From: Herbaspirillum robiniae
Lineage (GTDB): Bacteria > Pseudomonadota > Gammaproteobacteria > Burkholderiales > Burkholderiaceae_D
Direction of reading: 5' to 3'
DNA length: 64,000 bases
Assembly (NCBI RefSeq): GCF_002213415.1
Contig: NZ_NJGU01000001.1
Span: 1 to 64,000, forward strand
Below the pieces are notes generated by a model. The model saw only the letters and a program-made list of their open reading frames with translations, was not told the origin of the DNA and searched no databases. This document shows, in pieces, positions 11,351 to 20,342 of the stretch (positions are counted from its first letter, which is position 1; every line of letters begins with the position of its first letter). The position numbers and the translations under genes are program-made.

Positions 11351-12052
11351 TCTGCAGGTCGCAGCAGGCGCGAGCTCATCGGCTCGGACGCCGTGCCCCG
11401 CAAGGCCGGCGCGGCAGCGTCACTGACGAGCGATACAGGCGCGCAATGAGCCTGTGCACCACATAGCCAAGCTCAATTTGCGCACCCTCCGTTATGTTGA
11501 TTAACTGCAGGGTAAGCGCAGACTGCGGTGACGCCGGCCGGAAGGACAGAGACGGGGAATACGGCGCAAACCGCGAAGTTCGACACAGCATGGTCGCGCC
11601 CGGTGCAATGCAGCCACCAGCATGGATCGCACGCGTCGCCTGCGGGGACGCGTCGCTACGGCAGCCGGTCCGGCGCGCCGTTTTCAGGAAATGAGCGGAG
11701 TGAACCAGGAACGAAGCGGGCATGCGCATGCCGTCTTCCGTTCGCGCAGGGCCTTGGCCCGGATCGCGCAATGCCGCTTCCAGCAAGGGATTCGCTGCGA
11801 TGCAACAGTAGGATTCATCCTACGCCATGTCGGGCTGCTGTCCGATAGTGAGTGCCGTCTGGCAACCGTATAACGTCAATCATCGGCGCTCAAGCAATTT
11901 CCGTCGCATTACAAAAACATGGGACTCGATCGTCTCCCGCATCTCCGCCACGAGGATGAAGCTCGCGCGCGGCCGTGGAAGCAAGCGAAGTCTGCCGGCG
12001 ACACATCAGCGTGCTTTCCATCCAGGTGCTTTCACACATTTAGGGGACCATC
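11351..12052 (+). other. 702-base region upstream of glgA
   Basis: No open frame here has a good ribosome binding site and protein-like composition. The region contains motif copy E (11818-11874) and therefore a predicted leader of about 170 bases before glgA. In the leader, ACGAGGATGA at 11950-11959 resembles a CsrA target, and a second GGGGA overlaps the glgA ribosome binding site. Confidence 0.55.
11818..11874 (+). promoter_or_regulatory. Candidate activator-dependent promoter of the glg/tre operon (motif copy E)
   Basis: TCCTAC (11818-11823), 17 bases, TCCGAT (11841-11846), 22 bases, then TATAAC (11869-11874) followed by GTCA. TCCTAC is also the right arm of a GTAGGAT-N2-ATCCTAC dyad at 11808-11823. 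Confidence 0.6.
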
Positions 12053-13657
12053 TTGCAAGCTCGAGTTCTTTTAGTCAGCTCGGAGGCTGTGCCGCTCGTG
12101 AAGACCGGCGGCCTGGCCGACGTGATCACCGCGCTCGCGGTGTCTCTGCGCAAAGCCGGCATCGATGCCAGCATCCTCATGCCCGCCTATCCCGAAGCGG
12201 TCCGCAACCTCGGCGAAACAGTCCAGATCGGCCTGAAGAACGGCCTGCCCGGCGGCGCCGGACGTCTCTTGCGCGGGACCATCCCGGGCACCGACGTGCC
12301 GGCCCTGTTGCTGGATACGGCGCGTTTCCGCCAGCGCGGCGCCAATCCCTATCTCGACAACGACGGCGTCGAGTTCAGCGACAACGCGCTGTGTTTCGCC
12401 GACCTGTCGCATGCGGCCGTGGCCATCTGCGCCGGCGAGACCAGCCTGCAGGTGCCGCACGTGGTGCACGCCAACGACTGGCATGCCGGATTGATTCCCT
12501 GCCTGCTGAAGCTGCGCGGGCTGGACCACATCGGCACCATGCTGACCATCCACAACCTGGCCTTCCAGGGCAACTTCGACCTGCGTTCGGCCGAGCAGGT
12601 GGGCATTCCGCAGCACCTGCTGACCGGCGACGGCGTGGAGTACTGGGGCAAGCTGTCGTTCCTGAAGGCCGGCATCCGCTTCTCGGACTGCGTCTCCACC
12701 GTCAGCCGCAACTACGCGCAGGAAATCATGACGCCGCGCTTCGGCTGCGGCATGGACGGCGTGCTTTCCTTCCGCAAGCTGGACCTGCGGGCCATTCCCA
12801 ACGGCATCGACGCCGAGCTGTGGAACCCCGCCGACGATCCTCTGATCGCGCGCAACTTCAGCGTCGGCAACATGAAGGGCAAGGCCGCCTGCAAGCGCGA
12901 CCTGCAGAAGCTCTTCGGCCTGCTGCCGGCGGATCCGTTCGCGCCCGTGCTGGGCATCGGCAGTCGTATCTCGCACCAGAAGATGGCCGACGTCGTCATC
13001 GAGGCGCTGCCGGCCATCATGCAGCGTCATCCGCGCCTGCAGGTGGTGGTGCTGGGCTGCGGCGAGCGCGAGTATGAAGACGGCTTCCTGGCCCTGGCCG
13101 AGCGTTATCCGGGCCGCATCGGCGTGCATATCGGCTACGACGAGCGTCGCGCCCACGCCTTGCATGCCGGCAGCGACATGTTGCTGCACCCGACCCGTTT
13201 CGAGCCCTTCGGCCTGACCCCGATCTACGCGATGCGCTACGGCGCCATCCCCATCGGTTCACGCGTGGGCGGCCTGGTCGACACCGTGCGCGACGCCGAC
13301 CTCGATGCGGCCAATGCCACCGGCGTGCTGTTCGACGGCGAGACCGCCGCCGACATGGAAGCTGCGGTGGCGCGCGCCTTCGTCCTGTATGCCGACAACG
13401 AGCGCTGGCAGGCCGTGCAGCGCAACGCCATGAGCGTGCAGTGGGACTGGTCGGGACCGACCCAGTCGTATATCGACGCCTACGTGCATGTCGCCCAGCC
13501 CGAGGTGCGGCCGCTGTTTGCGCCGCCGCGCATCGCCGCGGCGGTGGCGGCCGAGCGCCCGGTGATCAATGCCGACCGCATGACCAATCCCGCCGCCGCC
13601 ATCGTGGCGGCCATCGCCGGCGTGGTCGGCGGATCGGCCGCAGCGGCTGCAGCTTGA
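12053..13657 (+). CDS. glgA: Glycogen synthase (ADP-glucose)
   Basis: GlgA transfers glucose from ADP-glucose onto alpha-1,4-glucan in the cytoplasm. The 534-residue GT5 glycosyltransferase has the substrate motif KTGGLADV near residue 17 and the C-terminal motif HPTRFEPFGLTPIYAMRYG near 390. The start is a TTG at 12053 with AGGGG 7 bases upstream. The family normally ends near residue 480; here an alanine-rich tail of about 50 residues follows. It heads the glg/tre cluster; glgB follows after 163 bases. The ADP-glucose source, glgC, is not in the window. Confidence 0.96.
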   Translation: MQARVLLVSSEAVPLVKTGGLADVITALAVSLRKAGIDASILMPAYPEAVRNLGETVQIGLKNGLPGGAGRLLRGTIPGTDVPALLLDTARFRQRGANPYLDNDGVEFSDNALCFADLSHAAVAICAGETSLQVPHVVHANDWHAGLIPCLLKLRGLDHIGTMLTIHNLAFQGNFDLRSAEQVGIPQHLLTGDGVEYWGKLSFLKAGIRFSDCVSTVSRNYAQEIMTPRFGCGMDGVLSFRKLDLRAIPNGIDAELWNPADDPLIARNFSVGNMKGKAACKRDLQKLFGLLPADPFAPVLGIGSRISHQKMADVVIEALPAIMQRHPRLQVVVLGCGEREYEDGFLALAERYPGRIGVHIGYDERRAHALHAGSDMLLHPTRFEPFGLTPIYAMRYGAIPIGSRVGGLVDTVRDADLDAANATGVLFDGETAADMEAAVARAFVLYADNERWQAVQRNAMSVQWDWSGPTQSYIDAYVHVAQPEVRPLFAPPRIAAAVAAERPVINADRMTNPAAAIVAAIAGVVGGSAAAAAA

Positions 13658-13820
13658 GCCGCGCCGAAGCGCTCAGCCAGGCTGCGGCGCAGGCCGCTAC
13701 AACAACACGCCGCCGTCATGATCGCCTGCCGTCAGGGGCGCCAATGATGGCGGTTTTTGCTGGCGCGTCGCCACGACGCGCGGCAGTCGATCAACAGTGA
13801 TAAGAAGAACAGGAGTTTGC

Positions 13821-16223
13821 ATGTCCGGCATGTCCGTCATGGCTTATCGTGAGACGGTGGAACAGCCGTCCACCGCCGCAAGCACGTCGCCGTCCGCCAC
13901 CGGCGGCGCGGCCCATCCCATCCCCCTGAAAAAACACGGCCTGTCCGAACAGGAAGCGGCGATGTTCGCCGCCTTGCTGGAAGGGCGGCTGAACCAGGCC
14001 TTTGCCCTGCTTGGGCCGCGCTACCTGTCCGAAGGCGAGGGCGGGGTGACCGTGATCCGCGCCTTCCATCCGGGCGCCTTGGCGGTGCGCGTCACCTGCC
14101 GCGCCACCGGCCGCCTGCTGGGCACGCTGGAGCAACTGACCGGACGCGGCGGCGAAGCGAGCGGATTTTTCGCCGGCGCCGTGGTCGGGCTGGAGCGCCG
14201 CCACGCGGTACCTTATGTGCTGGAGGTCGACTGGCGCGAGCCCGACGGCAGCGTCAGCGTGCAATCCACCGAGGATCCCTACGCCTTCGGCCTGCTGCTG
14301 GGCGAGCTCGACCTGCACCTGCTGATGGAAGGCCGCCATCGCCAGCTGGCCGATTGCCTGGGCGCGATCCCCTTGGAGATCGACGGCGTGCCCGGCACCC
14401 GCTTTGCCGTGTGGGCGCCCAACGCCGAGCGGGTCTCGGTGGTGGGCGACTTCAACCAGTGGGACGGCCGCCGTCACGTGATGCGGCTGCGCCATGAGCC
14501 GGGTGTGTGGGAGATCTTCATCCCGCGCATCGGTCCGGGCGATGTCTACAAATACGAGATCCTCGGGCGCGACGGCGTGCTGCTGCCGCTCAAGGCCGAT
14601 CCCGTGGCGCGCGCCACCGAAGTGCCGCCGGCCACCGCCTCGGTGGTGGCCAATGCGCAGCCCTACGAATGGCAGGACCAGGCATGGATGGCGCAACGCG
14701 CGCAGCGGCAGTCGACTTCGGCGCCGATGTCGATCTATGAAGTCCATCCCGCGTCATGGCGCCGGGTGCCGGAAGAGGGCTGCCGCAACCTCAGCTGGGA
14801 CGAGCTGGCCGACCAGCTCATTCCTTACGTGCAGGAGCTGGGCTTCACCCACATCGAGTTGATGCCGGTGATGGAGCATCCCTTCGGCGGCTCCTGGGGT
14901 TACCAGCCGATCAGCATGTTCGCGCCCAGCGCGCGCTTCGGCAAGCCGGAGCGCTTCGCCGCCTTCGTCGACCGTTGCCACCAGGCCGGCATCGGTGTGC
15001 TGCTGGACTGGGTACCGGCGCATTTCCCCAGCGACGAGCACGGCCTGGCGCAGTTCGACGGCACCGCGCTCTACGAGCATGCCGATCCGCGCGAAGGCTT
15101 CCACCAGGACTGGAACACCCTGATCTTCAACCTCGGCCGCAACGAGGTGCGCGGCTTCCTGATCGCCAGCGCCCTGGAGTGGCTGGAACATTTCCACGTC
15201 GACGGCCTGCGCGTGGATGCGGTGGCCTCGATGCTGTACCGCGACTACAGCCGCAAGTCCGGCGAATGGGTGCCGAACATCCACGGCGGGCGCGAGAACC
15301 TGGAGGCGGTGGCCTTCATGCGCGAGCTCAACGGCGTGGTGGCCGAGCGCTGCCCCGGCGCGCTGATGATCGCAGAGGAGTCGACCTCCTGGCCCGGCGT
15401 GACCTCCGAGATCAAGCAGGAGGGCGACCACCACGGCCTGGGCTTTTCGTACAAGTGGAACATGGGCTGGATGAACGACACGCTGCGCTACATGCAGTAC
15501 GACCCGCTGTTCCGCCGCTACCATCACCACGACATGACCTTCGGGCTGCTGTACGCGTTTTCGGAAAACTTCATCCTGCCGATCTCGCACGACGAGGTGG
15601 TGCACGGCAAGCGCTCCCTGCTCAACAAGATGCCGGGCGACGAATGGCGGCGCTTCGCCAACGTGCGGGCCTATTTCGGTTTCATGTGGGCGCATCCGGG
15701 CAAGAAGCTGCTGTTCATGGGCAGCGAGCTCGGCCAGCATGACGAGTTCGACCACGACAAATCGCCGCCCTGGCACCTGCTCGACCAACACGGCGGGCAT
15801 CCCGCCGGGCATCGCCAGCTGCGCGGCCTGGTGGCTGACCTCAACCGCCTCTATCGCGCCGAGCCGGCGCTGCACCAGCGCGACTGCCGCGCCGACGGCT
15901 TCGCCTGGGCGGTGGGCGACGACAGCGTCAACAGCGTGCTGGCCTTCTTCCGCTATGCCGACGACGGCTCGCCGCTGCTGGTGGTGTCCAACATGACGCC
16001 GGTGCCGCGCCGCAACTACCGGATCGGCGTGCCGCCGGTGGCGCCCGGCCACAACGGCATCTGGCGCGAGATCCTCAATACCGACGCCGCCGTCTACGGC
16101 GGCAGCAACGCCGGCAACATGGGTACGGTGCGTGCCGAGCCGTTCGGCTGGCACGGTCATCCGGCCTCGGTCGAACTGACGCTGCCGCCCCTGTCCACCC
16201 TGATCCTGCGCCGGGAGGGCTGA
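13821..16223 (+). CDS. glgB: 1,4-alpha-glucan branching enzyme
   Basis: GlgB cuts alpha-1,4 chains and re-attaches them as alpha-1,6 branches. The 800-residue protein has an N-terminal N1 domain, a CBM48 domain ([20 protein letters not shown], near 193) and a GH13 barrel. The nucleophile is Asp466 ([16 protein letters not shown]), the acid/base is in AEEST at 518-522, and the third acid is in [19 protein letters not shown] lies 5 bases before the ATG at 13821; an upstream ATG at 13797 lacks one. It has about 70 residues more at the N-terminus than E. coli GlgB. It is separated from glgX by one base. Confidence 0.97.
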   Translation: MSGMSVMAYRETVEQPSTAASTSPSATGGAAHPIPLKKHGLSEQEAAMFAALLEGRLNQAFALLGPRYLSEGEGGVTVIRAFHPGALAVRVTCRATGRLLGTLEQLTGRGGEASGFFAGAVVGLERRHAVPYVLEVDWREPDGSVSVQSTEDPYAFGLLLGELDLHLLMEGRHRQLADCLGAIPLEIDGVPGTRFAVWAPNAERVSVVGDFNQWDGRRHVMRLRHEPGVWEIFIPRIGPGDVYKYEILGRDGVLLPLKADPVARATEVPPATASVVANAQPYEWQDQAWMAQRAQRQSTSAPMSIYEVHPASWRRVPEEGCRNLSWDELADQLIPYVQELGFTHIELMPVMEHPFGGSWGYQPISMFAPSARFGKPERFAAFVDRCHQAGIGVLLDWVPAHFPSDEHGLAQFDGTALYEHADPREGFHQDWNTLIFNLGRNEVRGFLIASALEWLEHFHVDGLRVDAVASMLYRDYSRKSGEWVPNIHGGRENLEAVAFMRELNGVVAERCPGALMIAEESTSWPGVTSEIKQEGDHHGLGFSYKWNMGWMNDTLRYMQYDPLFRRYHHHDMTFGLLYAFSENFILPISHDEVVHGKRSLLNKMPGDEWRRFANVRAYFGFMWAHPGKKLLFMGSELGQHDEFDHDKSPPWHLLDQHGGHPAGHRQLRGLVADLNRLYRAEPALHQRDCRADGFAWAVGDDSVNSVLAFFRYADDGSPLLVVSNMTPVPRRNYRIGVPPVAPGHNGIWREILNTDAAVYGGSNAGNMGTVRAEPFGWHGHPASVELTLPPLSTLILRREG

Positions 16224-16224
16224 G

Positions 16225-18486
16225 ATGAGCGTCGCCTTTCCCGACCGCCTGATGCCGGGGCTGCCGTACCCGCTGGGCGCCAGTTCCGATGGCCTGGGCG
16301 TGAACTTCGCCGTCTTTTCGGCGCACGCCACGCGCATGGACCTGTGCCTGTTCGATCCCTCCGGCAAGCGCGAACTGAAGCGCATCCCGCTGCCCGAATG
16401 CACCGACGAGGTGTGGCACGGCTACCTGCCGGGCGCCGCGCCCGGCCTGGTGTACGGCTACCGTGCGCACGGCCCTTATGAACCCACCAAGGGGCATCGC
16501 TTCAATCCGCACAAGCTGCTGCTCGATCCCTACGCCAAGCGCCTGGTCGGGCAGGTGCGCTGGACCGATGCGCTGTACGGCTACCGCATGCATTCGCCGC
16601 GCGCCGATTTGTCCTTCGACCGCCGCGACAGCGCCGCCGCCATGCCCAAGGCGATGGTGACGGAAGAGGCCTTCGTGTGGGAACACGACCGCCTGCCGCA
16701 GGTGCCGTGGAGCAAGACGGTGATCTACGAGGCCCATGTGCGCGGGATCTCGAGGATGCGCGAAGACCTGCTGCCGCACGAGCGCGGCACCTTCGCCGCG
16801 CTGGCCGACCCGGCCTTCATCGACCACCTGCTGCGGCTGGGCGTGACCACGCTGGAGCTGATGCCGGTGCACGCCTTCCTGCAGGACAGCTTCCTGGTGG
16901 AGCGCGGCCTGTCCAATTACTGGGGCTACAGCACGCTGGGCTATTTCGCGCCCGAGCCGTCCTACATGTCGACGGGCGACCCCAACGAGCTGCGCATGGC
17001 GGTGCGCCGCCTGCACAGCGCCGGCATCGAGGTCATCCTGGACGTGGTCTACAACCACACCAGCTGCGGCAGCGAGCTGGGGCCGACGCTGTCGTTCCGC
17101 GGTCTCGACAACGCCAGCTACTTCCGCCTGATGCCCGGCCAGGAGCGCTACCACATCAACGACACCGGCTGCGGCAACACGCTCAACCTCTCCCATCCGC
17201 GCGTGCTGCAGATGGTGCTCGATTCGCTGCGCTACTGGGCGCAGTCCTTCCATATCGACGGTTTCCGCTTCGACCTCGGTTCCACGCTGGGGCGCGAGCC
17301 CAACGGCTTCGACCCGGGCTCAGGCTTCTTCGACGCGCTGCTGCAGGACCCGGTGCTGTCGCGCCTGAAACTGATCTCGGAACCCTGGGACATCGGCCCC
17401 GGCGGTTACCAGCTGGGCAACCATCCGGCGCGCTTTGCCGAGTGGAACGACAAGTTCCGCGACGACATGCGCAAGTTCTGGAAGGGCGACGAAGCCATGC
17501 GCGGCGGTTTCGCCCAGCGCATGCTGGGGTCGGCCGAACTGTTCGAACACAATCGCCGCAAGCCCTGGGCCACGGTGAACTTCATCGCCTCGCACGACGG
17601 CTTCACGCTGCGCGACCTGGTCAGCTACAACGGCAAGCACAACGAAGCCAACGGCGAGAACGGCAACGACGGCCACAACGACAACGCCAGCTACAACTGG
17701 GGCGCCGAAGGCGAGACCGACGACCCCGAGGTGCTCGCCGCGCGCGGCTGCGCCCAGCGCTCCATGCTGGCCTCCGTGCTGCTGGCGCAGGGCACGCCGA
17801 TGCTGCTGGCCGGCGACGAGTTTCACCGCAGCCAGGGCGGCAACAACAACGCCTATTGTCAGGACAACGACATCTCCTGGATCAACTGGGATCGCGCCCG
17901 TTCGCCCGAGGGCACGGCGCTGACCGACTTCGTCGGCCGGGTGACGGCGATCCGGCGCGACTTCGAGGTGCTGCGCTCCGGCTATTTTTTGCATGGCAAG
18001 GAGATGATCGCCGAGGGCCTGCAGGACGTGGCCTGGTTCGACGAGGCGGCCAAGCCGGTGTCCAGCGACGACTGGCGCAATCCGGTGGCGCGCGCCATCA
18101 CGCTGCAGCTGGCGGGCAAGCGCCAGGAGCCGCACAAGCAGTTGAGCGCGCGCATCACCGACGCCGCCAACACCGCCATGCCGGCCGAGGTGCCGGAAGC
18201 GGTGCCGGACGTGGTGCTGATGTTCGTCAATGCCGGTCATGAACCGATCGAGTTCTGTTTCCCGCGCCAGGCCGCCACCTATTGCCTGCTGCTCGATACC
18301 GCGCTGGAGAACGGCATGCCGACTGGCAACAACGGCGAGATCACGGTGGCCGGCGATCAGAAGGTGACGGTCGCCGCGCACAGCATGCAGGTCTACGCCA
18401 ACCGTCCCTTGCATTTGTCGTCCGCCATCTACCCGCTGGCGGCCAACGAATGGATAACCCGCAATGAATGGGGAGAACGCGCATGA
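16225..18486 (+). CDS. glgX: Glycogen debranching enzyme
   Basis: GlgX hydrolyses alpha-1,6 branches, mainly of phosphorylase-limited glycogen, releasing short maltodextrins. The 753-residue protein has a CBM48 domain (LGVNFAVFSAHATRMDLCLF, about 20-110) and a GH13 barrel. The nucleophile is Asp350 (DGFRFDLGS), the acid/base Glu386 (LISEPWDIGPGGYQ), and the third acid lies in FIASHDGFTLRDLVSYNGKH. The N-rich segment after it (HNEANGENGNDGHNDN) is typical of GlgX. It starts one base after the glgB stop and overlaps treZ by ATGA. Confidence 0.96.
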   Translation: MSVAFPDRLMPGLPYPLGASSDGLGVNFAVFSAHATRMDLCLFDPSGKRELKRIPLPECTDEVWHGYLPGAAPGLVYGYRAHGPYEPTKGHRFNPHKLLLDPYAKRLVGQVRWTDALYGYRMHSPRADLSFDRRDSAAAMPKAMVTEEAFVWEHDRLPQVPWSKTVIYEAHVRGISRMREDLLPHERGTFAALADPAFIDHLLRLGVTTLELMPVHAFLQDSFLVERGLSNYWGYSTLGYFAPEPSYMSTGDPNELRMAVRRLHSAGIEVILDVVYNHTSCGSELGPTLSFRGLDNASYFRLMPGQERYHINDTGCGNTLNLSHPRVLQMVLDSLRYWAQSFHIDGFRFDLGSTLGREPNGFDPGSGFFDALLQDPVLSRLKLISEPWDIGPGGYQLGNHPARFAEWNDKFRDDMRKFWKGDEAMRGGFAQRMLGSAELFEHNRRKPWATVNFIASHDGFTLRDLVSYNGKHNEANGENGNDGHNDNASYNWGAEGETDDPEVLAARGCAQRSMLASVLLAQGTPMLLAGDEFHRSQGGNNNAYCQDNDISWINWDRARSPEGTALTDFVGRVTAIRRDFEVLRSGYFLHGKEMIAEGLQDVAWFDEAAKPVSSDDWRNPVARAITLQLAGKRQEPHKQLSARITDAANTAMPAEVPEAVPDVVLMFVNAGHEPIEFCFPRQAATYCLLLDTALENGMPTGNNGEITVAGDQKVTVAAHSMQVYANRPLHLSSAIYPLAANEWITRNEWGERA

Positions 18487-20342
18487 GCGCCCATTTTTCC
18501 TGGCAGTTGCCTTTTGGCGCGCAGGTGAGCGCGCCGGGCCGCGTGCGCTTTCGCACCTGGGCCCCCGGCGCCAAGACCGCCGCGGTCGAGATCGACGGCC
18601 GCGGTCGCGTGCCGATGCAGGCCGAGCCCGACGGCGAGGGCTGGTTCGCCTTGGAGACCGAGTGCGATCCCGGCACGCGCTACCGCTATGCCTTCATGTC
18701 GCAGGTCGACGGCGAGGTGCTGGTGCCCGATCCGGCTTCGCGCGGCCAGGCCGGCGACGTCTTCGATCCCAGCGTGGTGGTCGATCCGCACGCCTACCAG
18801 TGGCAATACCCGAACTGGGCCGGCCGCCCCTGGCACGAGACGGTGCTCTACGAGTTGCATCCCGGCGCGCTGGGCGGCTTCGCCGGCATCCAGCAACGCC
18901 TGCCGGAGCTGGCCGCACTGGGCATCACGGCCGTCGAGCTGATGCCGGTGGGTGAATTTCCCGGCGCCCAGAACTGGGGCTACGACGGCGTGCTGCCGTT
19001 CGCGCCCGACGCCAGCTACGGCACGCCCGAGCAGTTGAAGGCCCTGATCGACACCGCCCACGGGCTGGGCATGATGGTGTTCCTGGACGTCGTCTACAAC
19101 CACTTCGGGCCGGACGGCAACTACCTCAACAGCTATGCGCCGGCCTTCTTCCGCCACGACATGAACACCCTGTGGGGCGCGACCATCGATTTTCGCCGCC
19201 CGGAGGTGGATGATTTCTTCACCCAGAACGCGCTGTACTGGCTGCAGGAATATCGCTTCGACGGCCTGCGCTTCGATGCCGTGCACGCCATCTGCGTACC
19301 CGAGTGGCTGGCGAAGCTGGGCCGCCGCATCCGCCAGGAAACCGGCGGCCAGCGCCATGTGCACCTGGTGCTGGAGCACGACGGCAACGCCGCGCACCTG
19401 CTGGGCTTCGCGGCCGACGGCAGCGACGCGGCCGGCAGCGCCACGCACGTCTACGACGCCCAGTGGAACGACGACGCCCATCACGTGCTGCACGTACTGC
19501 TGACCGGCGAAGACGGCGGCTACTACGCCGCCTACGCCGACCGGCCGGCGGAGAAGCTGGCGCGTTGCCTGAAGGAGGGCTTCGTCTACCAGGGCGAGGT
19601 GTCGCCGTATTCCGGCGAGCCGCGCGGCGAGCCCAGCGCCGACCTGCCGCCCACGGCCTTCGTCAACTTCCTGCAGAACCACGACCAGATCGGCAACCGC
19701 GCCTTCGGCGAACGGCTCACCGTGCTGGCCCATCCGCTGGCGCTGCACGCTGCGCAGGCCTTGCTGCTGCTGGCGCCGCAGATCCCGATGCTGTTCATGG
19801 GCGAGGAGTTCGGCGCGGTCCAGCCTTTCCTGTACTTCACCAGCCACCGCGACGAAGAACTGGCGCGCGCCGTGCGCGAAGGGCGCAAGCGCGAGTTCGG
19901 GCGCTTCCCGCAGTTTTCCGATCCGGCGCTGCTGGAGAAACTGCCGGACCCGAACAGCTTTTCCACCTTCATCGCCTCGATCCCCGAACCCGGGCCAGCG
20001 CCGGAGTCGGCCGCCTGGCTCGGCCGCGTGGCGCAGCTGCTGCGCATCCGCAGCCTGCATATCGCGCCTTTCCTGCGCGGCGCGCACGCCATCGACGCGC
20101 AAGCCATCGGGCCCAAGGCGGTCAACGCGCGCTGGCTGCTGGCCGACCGCTCGGTGCTCAACATTACCGTCAACCTGGCCGAACAGGGCCTGACCGAATC
20201 GCTGGACCGGCTGGCCCATCCGGCCGGCGCCGACCTGCTGTACGACAGCGGCGGCGCGCTGGAGGGTCTGGCCGCGGGATGCTTCCCCGGCTACGCCATC
20301 CTGGCCATCCGCGAGCCGGCCGCACCCATGGGAGCAATGTGA
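18483..20342 (+). CDS. treZ: Malto-oligosyltrehalose trehalohydrolase
   Basis: TreZ releases free trehalose from the malto-oligosyltrehalose made by TreY. The 619-residue GH13 enzyme has an N-terminal CBM48-like domain (APGRVRFRTWAPGAKTAAVE), then catalytic Asp in DGLRFDAVHAI, Glu in LVLEHDGN and Asp in FLQNHDQIGNRAFGERL; the last block is characteristic of TreZ. GGGGAG lies 7 bases before the ATG at 18483, which overlaps the glgX stop as ATGA. Translational coupling along the operon is likely. Trehalose acts as an osmoprotectant and desiccation protectant. Confidence 0.95.
   Translation: MSAHFSWQLPFGAQVSAPGRVRFRTWAPGAKTAAVEIDGRGRVPMQAEPDGEGWFALETECDPGTRYRYAFMSQVDGEVLVPDPASRGQAGDVFDPSVVVDPHAYQWQYPNWAGRPWHETVLYELHPGALGGFAGIQQRLPELAALGITAVELMPVGEFPGAQNWGYDGVLPFAPDASYGTPEQLKALIDTAHGLGMMVFLDVVYNHFGPDGNYLNSYAPAFFRHDMNTLWGATIDFRRPEVDDFFTQNALYWLQEYRFDGLRFDAVHAICVPEWLAKLGRRIRQETGGQRHVHLVLEHDGNAAHLLGFAADGSDAAGSATHVYDAQWNDDAHHVLHVLLTGEDGGYYAAYADRPAEKLARCLKEGFVYQGEVSPYSGEPRGEPSADLPPTAFVNFLQNHDQIGNRAFGERLTVLAHPLALHAAQALLLLAPQIPMLFMGEEFGAVQPFLYFTSHRDEELARAVREGRKREFGRFPQFSDPALLEKLPDPNSFSTFIASIPEPGPAPESAAWLGRVAQLLRIRSLHIAPFLRGAHAIDAQAIGPKAVNARWLLADRSVLNITVNLAEQGLTESLDRLAHPAGADLLYDSGGALEGLAAGCFPGYAILAIREPAAPMGAM

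Noticed and set aside
11376-11786. 136-codon frame upstream of glgA on the minus strand
   Set aside because: Only its last 45 residues look mildly protein-like; there is no ribosome binding site or known family, so I left the region as non-coding.
16958-16975. TCCTAC hexamers inside coding genes (for example in glgX and the siderophore receptor)
   Set aside because: They are Ser-Tyr codons without the second box at N17 or a -10, so they are not counted as motif copies.
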